Shown: positions 15,463 to 21,761 of the stretch, in pieces | How positions within the stretch are numbered: position 1 is the stretch's first letter | Layout: every line of letters starts with the position of its first letter | Assembly (NCBI GenBank): GCA_014730295.1 | Contig: WJIN01000001.1 | Location: 1-21,761 of the forward strand | Source of the DNA: Promethearchaeota archaeon | GTDB taxonomy: Archaea > Asgardarchaeota > Lokiarchaeia > Sigynarchaeales > SOKP01 | Length of the DNA stretch: 21,761 nt | Reading direction: 5' to 3' | Translations under genes and position numbers: made by a program | The notes under the pieces: generated by a model | Databases searched by the model: none | Told to the model about the DNA's origin: nothing | Seen by the model: the letters and a program-made list of their open reading frames with translations, nothing else

Positions 15463-15476
15463 TTATTATATAATAA
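15463..15476. promoter_or_regulatory. Perfectly palindromic TATA element between nip7 and vps22
   Basis: TTATTATATAATAA is a perfect 14-bp palindrome in the 79-nt divergent spacer. Its centre is about 37 nt from the nip7 ATG and about 42 nt from the vps22 TTG. With the usual ~25 nt TATA-to-start distance, both transcripts would have leaders of roughly 10-16 nt. It may therefore act as a single bidirectional TBP site. Confidence 0.5.
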
Positions 15477-15497
15477 TCAAATAGTAAATTAATAAAT

Positions 15498-15503
15498 GGT
15501 GGA
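15498..15503 (+). promoter_or_regulatory. Ribosome binding site selecting the vps22 TTG start
   Basis: GGTGGA lies eight bases before TTG 15512. The nearby ATG at 15496 is out of frame and stops after 13 codons, so the site supports the TTG. Confidence 0.55.
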
Positions 15504-15511
15504 ATTGAGTT

Positions 15512-16237
15512 TTGGGTATCAGAAAAATCGAAGATGAGATTGATCTTAAGGAAGCAATGAGAAAGAAGGCTGCTGAGCTCAAGTTAAAGGAAATGAAGGC
15601 AAAAGCGTCTGTAGAAAATCTTACTAAAGAAAGCTTGGATCAAATGGCTAAAAACCATGGAGTATTATTAGCATTAAATCCTGATTTAAAAGAAGAGGTA
15701 AAGTATTTACAAGAGAAATATAATATTCCCTCCTCTAAAATTATAAAGGAGCAAATAAAAGAAAAGGATGTATTTGGAGGTATATTTAATAAAATAGATG
15801 ATGATAAGTTAGGGATGCTCGCGTATCAGCGTGTATTGCTCAGAAAAGATGAAATTGGTGTAGGCCTTCTGCCGCTTTCTGAGGTTTATGACTTAGTTAA
15901 CACGGGTGAATTGAAAGGCGAAATAGATATTAAAGATGTGTTGAAAGCAATGCAAACACTTGAAAAGCGAGGAGTCATTGAAGAAGTCAAAAAGCTTGAC
16001 TCTGGAGTAATTATGGTACAATTCTTCCCAATTCAATACACAGATGACCAAGTAAAAATTATCGAATTAGTTAAATCAAAAGAGCAAGGATTTATCACCT
16101 TGGAAGATGTAATTGATGATCTTGATTGGACGCAAGATAGAGCCTTAAGAGCGCTTCAATCCTTAGAAGAGAGTGGGTTGGCGAAATTTCAAGAGAACAT
16201 TATCAAGGGGAAAAGATGGTTCTTTCCATCCTTGTAA
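15512..16237 (+). CDS. vps22: ESCRT-II subunit, Vps22/EAP30 (SNF8)-like
   Basis: This is an ESCRT-II winged-helix protein that would help couple cargo or ESCRT-I to ESCRT-III assembly at membranes. The 241-residue protein has an N-terminal charged helix (about 10-50; human SNF8 starts with a similar KKLAEAKYKERG-type helix), then a helical connector with NPDLKEEVKYLQEKYNI (56-72), a first winged helix (about 98-172: GLLPLSEVYDLV, KAMQTLEKRGVIEEV, VIMVQ) and a second (about 178-241: GFITLEDVIDDLDWTQDRA, RALQSLEESGLAKF, KRWFFPSL). SNF8 has the same succession, including an ITLEEL segment, KKLKALG, W-x-x-x-R-A and YWLPAL. It is convergent with vps25 (47 nt) and divergent from nip7. Length is close to eukaryotic Vps22 (about 230-260). 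Confidence 0.88.
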   Translation: MGIRKIEDEIDLKEAMRKKAAELKLKEMKAKASVENLTKESLDQMAKNHGVLLALNPDLKEEVKYLQEKYNIPSSKIIKEQIKEKDVFGGIFNKIDDDKLGMLAYQRVLLRKDEIGVGLLPLSEVYDLVNTGELKGEIDIKDVLKAMQTLEKRGVIEEVKKLDSGVIMVQFFPIQYTDDQVKIIELVKSKEQGFITLEDVIDDLDWTQDRALRALQSLEESGLAKFQENIIKGKRWFFPSL

Positions 16238-16284
16238 AAAAAGTCGAATATTTTACTATAAATTTTTCTCAATCTATAAAAACA

Positions 16285-17175
16285 CTATTCGAGATCTATT
16301 TTAAACGCAATTTTTCCGTTCTCCAATTTTATTATTTTCCCTTTTCCTCCTTCCGAAAGCATTTCAAATATTTTTTCGAAATCTTCTTTAGGTAAGGAAC
16401 TAAACTCTTTTGCGGCATCTCTTATTTCATATATTAAGATAGGTTCTAAACGTCCCATTTCATATGCCCAATCATAAATCTCTTCTGCCCAAAGGTCTAA
16501 TGTTTTCCAATAGACGCGTAATTTTTCTTTCTTCTTAGAAAGCCATTCGGCTAATTCTTGGTTGACTAATCTTTCAGCAATTTCTTTTATAGCTTTTTTA
16601 CGATTCTCGAAATTAGAAAAAGGTGCTTCTGTATAGAGTTGACGTAAATAGAGAATGTGCAAAATTGCGTATTTAGCATAATCGAATAGAACCTTTGCCC
16701 ATTCATTTTGCCAGGACTCAAAGTCGTTCGGGTTTTTTTCTTTATTCGGAATTTGATACATATATTCATATCGAGGTTCTTGGAGCCATGGATAGTTTTC
16801 AAGAAGTTTTTCATATGTAGATAATTCCTCCTCGATAAGCCCCTCTTCACCGACTATTTCCCTCTCTAATTCCCGAAGCTCGGATTCTATATAGCTCGCA
16901 TGCTCTTCATATGTTTTAAGATCTCCGCGTTGCATTTCCTTAGTGACTAATTGATCAATTTCCTGAAATCGTTCTTCTATGTCTTCCACTCCACTTGTAT
17001 CAATTTCCTCTTCTTGTTCTATTTGTTCTTGTGTTTGTTGTTGTTGATTCGCCTGTTTCTGTTTTTTTAGTCTTCGTAATCTTATTAATTCTTCTCTTAA
17101 TCTCTCAAGTTCTTTATCTGTTTTTTCTTTGAGGTCTTTTGAGACTTCTTTTACTTTATCTTTTTGTCTCTCCAT
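16285..17175 (-). CDS. vps25: ESCRT-II subunit, Vps25-like, with long N-terminal coiled coil
   Basis: Residues ~128-296 align by eye with eukaryotic Vps25 (about 176 aa). PWLQEP...YMYQIPN (129-144) matches the N-terminal PWQYRFPPFF...QPN block that contacts the ESCRT-II core. ELAEWLSKKKEKLRVYW (207-223) matches the end of winged helix 1 (NLEWLDKSKSSFLIMW). EEIYDWAYEMGRL, then LIYEI, DFEKIFEMLSEGGKGKII and GKIAF, match winged helix 2 (IYQWVSRSG, TLYEL, LLRALQALQQEHKAEII, GRGVKF). The first ~128 residues, absent from eukaryotic Vps25, are a charged coiled coil with a glutamine-rich linker (about 40-56) and further acidic helices. It follows vps4 by 25 nt on the same strand, so co-transcription is likely. 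Confidence 0.82.
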   Translation of the reverse strand: MERQKDKVKEVSKDLKEKTDKELERLREELIRLRRLKKQKQANQQQQTQEQIEQEEEIDTSGVEDIEERFQEIDQLVTKEMQRGDLKTYEEHASYIESELRELEREIVGEEGLIEEELSTYEKLLENYPWLQEPRYEYMYQIPNKEKNPNDFESWQNEWAKVLFDYAKYAILHILYLRQLYTEAPFSNFENRKKAIKEIAERLVNQELAEWLSKKKEKLRVYWKTLDLWAEEIYDWAYEMGRLEPILIYEIRDAAKEFSSLPKEDFEKIFEMLSEGGKGKIIKLENGKIAFKIDLE

Positions 17176-17200
17176 ATATTATTTTCGCCTTGTATGCGTA

Positions 17201-18415
17201 TTAATACTCTCCAAATTCCTCTGCCCAATCTTGATAATGTTTTAAATCGTGTTTGTCGACCATTGGCTTTACCTTTTTAAGAGTTTTTTTAAAATCATCA
17301 ATAGTAACATCCCTTACATTTACATCTTGATCTGAATTTTCTAACACTCCCGACATATCCAACTCCCTAATGGGAATCATAATTGTTTCTCGGCACACAT
17401 TTGAAATATCTCTTCCAGAATATCCATCAGCACGTACCGCCAATTCTATAAAATCCTCCTCGGTAAGATTCATATTCACTCCTTTAGTATGTATTTTGAA
17501 AATAGCAGCTCGTGCTTTCATATCGGGTAAGGGAACATAGACTTTTTTCTGAAATCTGCTCAACATCGCATTATCGATATCCCAAGGACGATTTGTTGCA
17601 CCTAAAGTTAATAGGGGTTTATCTTCTGTGGTTTTGATACCTTGGATTTCACTTAATAATTGGGTTTTAACTCTTCGCTCTCCACCACTTTCTGAACCGC
17701 CACCTCTTTTTGTAGCGACTGAGTCTATCTCGTCGATAAACACTAAACTCGGTGCTTTCATTCTTGCCAGTTTAAACAACGAGCTAATTAATTTTTCACT
17801 TTCACCAAGCCATTTGCTTAGGAGATCAGCTGATGAAACGCTAAAAAAGGTTGCTTGACATTCTGTAGCAGCTGCTTTTGCTAAAAGTGTTTTTCCGCAA
17901 CCTGGCGGCCCAAATAAAAGTACTCCCGACCATGGTTTTCGAGCTCCTGTGAATAGTTCTGGTTTCAGTATCGGAAGGACTATTGCCTCTCTTAGAATTT
18001 GTTTACTGCTCTGCAAGCCGGCAATATCTTTCCATTTAACATTGGGGGATTCACTGAGAATCGTACCCGAAATTGTGTCTAACAATTCTTTCTCTTCTTC
18101 CGAGATTCCCTCCCCCTCATCTTGAAGCTTTCCTTCATCCCGATCTAAACCCGCTCCTGGCCTCGATTTTCTTACTTGGGGTCCATCAAGATGAGTTTTT
18201 AAAATTTTTGCGCGTTCTAAATATTCTTCAATTTGCGCTTTACATCTATTTACCATCGTTGGATTTTTATTGTATTTGATAAACTGCAATAGACTTTCTG
18301 CCGCTCTCTGGTATTTATTAATAGCTTGACGATACTTTCCCTTTCCATCGAGAGCAACCGCCTCATTTGCTTCTTTCACTGCAAATTGATAGAGTTTACT
18401 GTCCACAGAACCCAT
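17201..18415 (-). CDS. vps4: Vps4-family AAA ATPase with MIT domain
   Basis: This ATPase disassembles or remodels ESCRT-III filaments. Residues 1-78 are a three-helix MIT domain (YQFAVKEANEAVALDGKGKY..., KYQRAAESLLQFI, AQIEEYLERAKILKTHL), joined by a flexible linker (79-120). The AAA core then has VKWKDIAGL (127-135), Walker A GPPGCGKT (169-176), pore loop KWLGESEK (201-208), Walker B LVFIDE (224-229), sensor GATNRPWDID, then FQKKVYVPLPD, GYSGRDISNVCRE, and a C-terminal Vps4-type helix (DFKKTLKKVKP, then W-A-E-E-FGEY). At 404 residues it is close to the eukaryotic length. Where yeast Vps4 has an RRF pair of arginine fingers, this protein has SRF (R287 kept). ATG 18415 follows AGGTAA, a weak ribosome binding site. 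Confidence 0.95.
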   Translation of the reverse strand: MGSVDSKLYQFAVKEANEAVALDGKGKYRQAINKYQRAAESLLQFIKYNKNPTMVNRCKAQIEEYLERAKILKTHLDGPQVRKSRPGAGLDRDEGKLQDEGEGISEEEKELLDTISGTILSESPNVKWKDIAGLQSSKQILREAIVLPILKPELFTGARKPWSGVLLFGPPGCGKTLLAKAAATECQATFFSVSSADLLSKWLGESEKLISSLFKLARMKAPSLVFIDEIDSVATKRGGGSESGGERRVKTQLLSEIQGIKTTEDKPLLTLGATNRPWDIDNAMLSRFQKKVYVPLPDMKARAAIFKIHTKGVNMNLTEEDFIELAVRADGYSGRDISNVCRETIMIPIRELDMSGVLENSDQDVNVRDVTIDDFKKTLKKVKPMVDKHDLKHYQDWAEEFGEY

Positions 18416-18497
18416 AAAACTTACCTAATTTTAAAGTGATTGATTCATAATTATTTTTTCTTACTAATATAAAAAACTAAATTATTATTAATATTTG

Positions 18498-18515
18498 TTG
18501 AGACCAATCTCTCAA
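18498..18515. promoter_or_regulatory. Inverted repeat in the vps4/ESCRT-III divergent promoter region
   Basis: TTGAGA-CCAATC-TCTCAA is a perfect 6-bp inverted repeat with a 6-nt spacer, about 85 nt upstream of vps4 and 175 nt upstream of the ESCRT-III start. A lone TCTCAA half-site recurs near 18603. It could be a regulator operator for the pair; chance is possible in AT-rich DNA. TATA-like elements for the two genes lie near 18466-18474 (minus) and 18645-18662 (plus). Confidence 0.3.
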
Positions 18516-18689
18516 AATTTTCTGTGGTTAAATAGAAAAATAAAAAAAATTTGGATCATTGATAGATATGATAAATTTATTCCAATAATGTGAAAAATCG
18601 GACTCTCAAAATAATTAAATGAAAAAATAATTTTAAATTCACAGACTTATTTTTATATAATAGAAAAAAATAAAATATGGTTAATACCA

Positions 18690-19316
18690 ATGGGATTTCT
18701 AAAAGATATTAGCAATTGGCTTTCTGGTGGGAAGAAGGACGATAGTCTACGCTCTGCGACCATCAAATTGAAAGTTTTTAACAAACGATTGATGCGGCAA
18801 TCGAAAAAAATGGAGATGTCGGCAAAGCTCGCACGGGATAAAGCCGTTAGGCTTCGAAAACAAGGTGATTTGGAAGGTTCCAAATTTCATGCACGCAATT
18901 ATTTACAAGTAAAAAAACAAGCCCGAGCGATTGACAGTTTTCGAACTAATCTTGAAGGGTTGATGTTTAAATTGGAACAAGCCAACGCAGTTCACGATGT
19001 TGCAGACATTATGAGAAATATTGCCGGATCGGTAGCGGCCCTAAAAGCAAACTTGTCTATCCCTCAGATAACAGAAATGATGAGTCAAATAGATTTGGAT
19101 GTCCAAGATTTTGAAGTTACTCAAGAGATAGCCTCAGAGGGAATGGATAGTATGACTCTTGACACTGCGGTCACCGATGACCAAGTGGATGACGTGCTCG
19201 GGGAGATAGATGCAGAGATAAACGTAGAGATGACAGGGTCCCTCCCAAGCGTCACATCAAACGAAAAAATCGACGAACTTGAAAAGGAACTAGAAAGATT
19301 AAAGAATAAAGATTAG
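18690..19316 (+). CDS. ESCRT-III filament protein, Snf7 family, Vps2/24/46 (CHMP1-like) class
   Basis: This is a membrane-remodelling filament subunit. The 208-residue protein has an N-terminal amphipathic stretch MGFLKDISNWLSGG, then the basic alpha-1/alpha-2 hairpin (about 22-100: LKVFNKRLMRQSKKMEMSAK, then GDLEGSKFHARNYLQVKKQA). It continues with helices with a CHMP1-like layout (SVAALKANLSIPQITEMMSQ, 114-133) and an acidic C-terminal half (140-180). Residues 195-205, DELEKELERLK, form a MIM1-like helix that would bind the Vps4 MIT domain; human CHMP1B ends similarly with DELSQRLARLR. The net charge switches from basic to acidic along the chain, as in the family. It is divergent from vps4. 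The second ESCRT-III class (Vps20/32/60) is not in the window. Confidence 0.93.
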   Translation: MGFLKDISNWLSGGKKDDSLRSATIKLKVFNKRLMRQSKKMEMSAKLARDKAVRLRKQGDLEGSKFHARNYLQVKKQARAIDSFRTNLEGLMFKLEQANAVHDVADIMRNIAGSVAALKANLSIPQITEMMSQIDLDVQDFEVTQEIASEGMDSMTLDTAVTDDQVDDVLGEIDAEINVEMTGSLPSVTSNEKIDELEKELERLKNKD

Positions 19317-19414
19317 AAATTATATTTTTCTAAACAATTTCATACTAATTCTTAGTTTCGCTTTAATTTGTAAATTATTGGCTTGAAATCTTTTAGGAAA
19401 TGTTTTAGAATAAA

Positions 19415-19425
19415 CTATAAAAATT
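19415..19425 (+). promoter_or_regulatory. TATA-like element upstream of the zinc protein gene
   Basis: CTATAAAAATT is centred about 22-24 nt before ATG 19441, with no ribosome binding site between. This suits a leaderless transcript and a promoter separate from the ESCRT-III gene upstream. Confidence 0.4.
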
Positions 19426-19440
19426 TTAGAGTAAAATATT

Positions 19441-19689
19441 ATGAGACCACCAATTTGTGCTATATGCGGGAAAAGAGGGACTGGATTAGATGATAAGATT
19501 ACATTAGTTTCATTTGCGATGAGAAAAGGAGATAAGAAATTCGCAAAAAAATTAGAAAATCCCGGATTTGTTGGTCATCCTCCTTGGAAAGAGTGGTTTT
19601 GTGAAAAACATTATGAAGAAGCTCAGAAGCTAAGCGATCTTACCATTAACAAAGCAATGGAAAAACTGCGTGAAAAAAATAATAAATAA
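19441..19689 (+). CDS. Small zinc-binding protein, CxxC...CxxH, 82 aa
   Basis: C6 and C9 (ICAICGKRG) plus C54 and H57 (WFCEKHYEEA) make a likely single-zinc treble-clef or zinc-ribbon site. The 44-residue insert contains a basic stretch (MRKGDKKFAKKLEN) and a GHPPW turn. The C-terminus is a charged helix. I do not recognise the family, although the CEKH...A ending is common in small archaeal zinc proteins. It lies 124 nt downstream of the ESCRT-III gene on the same strand but has its own TATA-like element, so an ESCRT role is only a neighbourhood hint. It is convergent with trmO (30 nt). Confidence 0.75.
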   Translation: MRPPICAICGKRGTGLDDKITLVSFAMRKGDKKFAKKLENPGFVGHPPWKEWFCEKHYEEAQKLSDLTINKAMEKLREKNNK

Positions 19690-19719
19690 TCTCATTATGC
19701 TTGAAAAATGCGATTGATT

Positions 19720-20154
19720 TTAGAAATCAAATTTTCCATCTAGTATACCACACAAGGGTTTGATATCTAATACTGGACTCCCATCCAAAGCATCCAATCC
19801 CTTAACCCGAAGAACTCGCCCATCTCTCGCCAATAGTTTTACTGTGGTAAGACCGATCTTATTAGGTCTTTTACAGCAGCGAGAAGAAAAGATACCTCGC
19901 AATTTTCCATTATACGTCGAATCCTTCAATTGTGAATTGCTTTCTTTATGAAAGTTAAAGAGGATTTGCAAATATTCATTCTCCTCAATTTTTTGTAATC
20001 CTTCTTCAAATTCAGGATATATTATAAGCAAACTTTCATATTTTCTTAACTCCAGTGCATCTGTAGGACTTTTAAAATTATTTTTCACATATCCTATTTC
20101 ATCAAAGACAATTGAATTCGAAAAGTGAGAGTCAGTATTACTGATATGTAACAT
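19720..20154 (-). CDS. trmO: TrmO/TsaA-family tRNA (m6t6A37) methyltransferase
   Basis: TrmO uses SAM to N6-methylate t6A37 in threonine tRNA. The 144-residue protein starts the fold with IGYVKN (20-25) and has the helix-strand PEFEEGLQKIEENEYLQIL (47-65). The family signature is RGIFSSRCCKRPNKIGLTTV (86-105), where the enzymes carry RGVFATR..RPNPIGL, followed by VKGLDALDGSPVLDIKP (117-133), nearly the textbook C-terminal motif. It is slightly shorter than average because the N-terminal lead and the C-terminal extension of the bacterial enzyme are absent. In archaea the exact tRNA target is not certain. ATG 20154 is bounded by AT-rich DNA and no ribosome binding site was seen. It is divergent from the PfkB gene across 210 nt. 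Confidence 0.92.
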   Translation of the reverse strand: MLHISNTDSHFSNSIVFDEIGYVKNNFKSPTDALELRKYESLLIIYPEFEEGLQKIEENEYLQILFNFHKESNSQLKDSTYNGKLRGIFSSRCCKRPNKIGLTTVKLLARDGRVLRVKGLDALDGSPVLDIKPLCGILDGKFDF

Positions 20155-20364
20155 AATATGAAAACCTAAATATATTGACTTAGAAAAGGATAGATATTAT
20201 TTAAACATAATGTGAAGATTTCAAAACCCAGTATGAAATAGAATTATATTTCAAAATTAACTGAAAATTCACTTAATATAAGGTTTTTTCAAATAGATTT
20301 TTAAGAAGATACTCTATTTCTAACTTAATTCCGATGGAAATATTAAAAAGTTGAAAAAATTAAA

Positions 20365-21375
20365 ATGAAACCCGAATTAATTACAATTGGCTCTTGTACT
20401 TTAGATTGTATGATTCAAATTAACGATATCCTCCGTTTTGAGTTGTTTGAGAAAGATGTGATTAAAAAATATACCGCAATTGAATACAGTCGAAAGCTTA
20501 ATGTGAATGGTGTTAGGTTCGTTCCAGGAGGCTCTGCGGCAAATATTGCCTCCAATTGTTCGATGATAGGACTTAACAGCACTTATATTGGAGTATTAGG
20601 AAATGATTTTTCTGCTCAAATTTGTATGGAAGATATGAAAGAACGCGGTGTTGACCTTTCAAATATTATTCAAACAAACGAAGATAATACCGCTTTCTCG
20701 GTTATTTTAAAAACAGAATGGGGTAAAGATAGGAGTATTTTAGCATACAAGGGTGCTAATAACCTATTAAAACCCGAGAATATCAAAGAAGAACTCTTCG
20801 ATGAAGTAAAAGCTTTTGCTTGGACCTCTCTTACGGAAGATAATGCGTGTAAAGCAATAGAGAAAGCTATTACCTTAACCAAGAATAATAGTGGAAAAGT
20901 TTTTGCGGCTCCCAGCATGTCGATAATCAAAAACAATCCCAAATATGCCCACATTTTGATTTCAAATTCCGACGTATTATCCCTTAATAAGGAAGAAGCG
21001 CAAGCATTTACAGAAAAAAAGGATACAATAAATATCGTAAAAGAATTAAAAGATTTAGGTTTGGAATTGATTTGCATAACCGATGGTTCAAATGGGTCCG
21101 TGATTTCTGATGGCACGACAATGGTGAAAAGTAATGTATATGGTGGCAAAGTAGAGGATACAACAGGCGCCGGAGATGCTTTTTTAAGCGGTATTCTTGT
21201 CTCGACTATGCGAGATATAGACCTAAAAGCGATGGCGCGGTTAGCCTCGGCAATGTCCTTTTTAGAATGCCAAGAAACAGGCGTGAGAGAAGGGCTTCCA
21301 ACGAGTTTCGATGATTTGAATGCCTTTACTGAAAAAAACGACTTAAGTCAAGTTATCTCAAAAATTATGCAATAG
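20365..21375 (+). CDS. PfkB/ribokinase-family carbohydrate or nucleoside kinase
   Basis: This cytoplasmic kinase phosphorylates a sugar, sugar phosphate or nucleoside hydroxyl. The 336-residue protein shows the N-terminal strand ITIGSCTLDCMI, the first PfkB signature PGGSAANIA (54-62), GVLGNDF (76-82), an NKEEA segment (209-213), VLSLN, LICITDGSNGSVI (235-247) and the second signature DTTGAGDAFLSG (265-276), with D271 as the likely catalytic base and the GAGD anion hole. The substrate loop (residues 21-52, with ELFEKDVIKKYTAIEYSRK) is longer than in E. coli ribokinase, and the exact substrate cannot be read. The start at ATG 20365 has no clear ribosome binding site. It is followed 44 nt later by a membrane protein gene on the same strand. 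Confidence 0.9.
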   Translation: MKPELITIGSCTLDCMIQINDILRFELFEKDVIKKYTAIEYSRKLNVNGVRFVPGGSAANIASNCSMIGLNSTYIGVLGNDFSAQICMEDMKERGVDLSNIIQTNEDNTAFSVILKTEWGKDRSILAYKGANNLLKPENIKEELFDEVKAFAWTSLTEDNACKAIEKAITLTKNNSGKVFAAPSMSIIKNNPKYAHILISNSDVLSLNKEEAQAFTEKKDTINIVKELKDLGLELICITDGSNGSVISDGTTMVKSNVYGGKVEDTTGAGDAFLSGILVSTMRDIDLKAMARLASAMSFLECQETGVREGLPTSFDDLNAFTEKNDLSQVISKIMQ

Positions 21376-21419
21376 TCATCATTTAAAAATTACTATTTTC
21401 ATTATTATTTCTGATAACT

Positions 21420-21761
21420 ATGGCTTTTTTTAAATATTTTAAACCATTTATATTATTCTTAATTTACGAGATCTTTTGGATTATATTTGCGTTTTTACTT
21501 GATTATTATTTACCTGCTACTTTTGCCTTTTCTTTAAGTCCGTTCATCCCTACAGATTCCATCATTACTGAATTGCTATTAGTATTCACACTATTTATTC
21601 CGTTTGGAGGATTATTAGGTTATATGATTGGCGGATACATTTTAGCACCCATTTTCCTCTATATCCATAAAAAAATTTTCGGAGGAGATCTCATATATGC
21701 CATTCAAGAAAAGAAGGAGGTTCAATCAATCAGCATTTTCTATAAAAGCTTTTTCCCAATA
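21420..21761 (+). CDS. Membrane protein of unknown function (3' partial)
   Basis: An open frame runs from ATG 21420 without a stop to the window edge (114 codons). It shows a first membrane helix (about residues 9-28, FILFLIYEIFWIIFAFLLDYY), an extracellular or lumenal loop with PATFAFSLSPFIPTDS, a second long hydrophobic stretch (about 50-83, with PFGGLLGYMIGGYILAPIF) that could be one bent or two helices, and a basic YIHKKIFGGD turn. The IGGY.LAP..LYIHKK sequence looks like a family-specific motif of archaeal polytopic proteins, but I cannot name it. It lies 44 nt downstream of the kinase gene and may be co-transcribed. Confidence 0.7.
   Translation, partial: MAFFKYFKPFILFLIYEIFWIIFAFLLDYYLPATFAFSLSPFIPTDSIITELLLVFTLFIPFGGLLGYMIGGYILAPIFLYIHKKIFGGDLIYAIQEKKEVQSISIFYKSFFPI

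Noticed and set aside
20670..21149. 159-codon minus-strand frame inside the PfkB kinase gene
   Set aside because: It lies wholly antisense to a gene with both PfkB signatures; a shadow frame.
1..21761. CRISPR arrays, insertion sequences, integrases, phage genes or tRNA/rRNA genes
   Set aside because: No regularly spaced repeats, transposase motifs, terminal inverted repeats or structured RNA genes were seen; the region looks like ordinary chromosome rather than a mobile island.

Overview
The window looks like a piece of an Asgard archaeal chromosome, most like the Lokiarchaeia. It is very AT-rich, has single-gene or two-gene transcription units separated by 100-1000 bp AT-rich spacers, and uses archaeal-style TATA elements with occasional GGTGAT-type ribosome binding sites and TTG starts. 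The deciding evidence is a compact set of eukaryote-like ESCRT genes: Vps22/EAP30-like, Vps25-like, Vps4 with an MIT domain, and a Snf7-family ESCRT-III protein of the Vps2/24/46 (CHMP1-like) type. A eukaryote-like Nip7 and a GMPPB-like GDP-mannose pyrophosphorylase agree with this. The species assignment is inference; no rRNA gene is present.

Layout. 1-534: the 3' part of a coiled-coil protein with a possible PD-(D/E)XK fold and a 54-bp tandem repeat. 780-4153 (all minus strand): a CrtI/CrtISO-like FAD oxidoreductase, a 47-residue four-cysteine peptide, a protein made of four 13-residue repeats, a four-helix cytochrome b561-like membrane protein, and a 39-residue peptide with three CKCGGGC motifs. 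4154-11686: metabolic and unknown genes, namely mtnA (methionine salvage), an unknown protein, a short alpha-glucan phosphorylase, a UPF0173-like metallo-beta-lactamase-fold protein, a CxH/CxxC protein, a GMPPB-like nucleotidyltransferase and a CYTH protein. 11771-14817: a Nop2/Sun RNA m5C methyltransferase and a large, sequon-rich, membrane-anchored surface protein. 14839-19316: the Nip7-ESCRT cluster. 19441-21761: a small zinc protein, TrmO, a PfkB-family kinase and the start of a membrane protein.

How the genes fit together. The ESCRT genes supply an ESCRT-II pair (Vps22 and Vps25), one ESCRT-III filament subunit with a C-terminal MIM1-like helix, and the Vps4 ATPase whose MIT domain would bind that helix. 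ESCRT-I, ubiquitin genes and the second ESCRT-III class (Vps20/32/60) are not in the window. vps4 and vps25 form a minus-strand pair 25 nt apart. vps22 points toward vps25 and is divergent from nip7 across a palindromic TATA element. vps4 and the ESCRT-III gene are divergent across 274 nt that contain a 6-6-6 inverted repeat. Nip7, TrmO and the Nop2/Sun enzyme are RNA-modification or ribosome-assembly functions around the cluster. The GMPPB-like enzyme could provide GDP-mannose for glycans such as those expected on the surface protein; this link is inference.

The most unusual items are the Vps25-like protein with a coiled-coil N-terminal extension of about 128 residues, the tiny CKCGGGC-repeat peptide, the four-cysteine peptide at 2467-2610, and the 13-residue-repeat protein.
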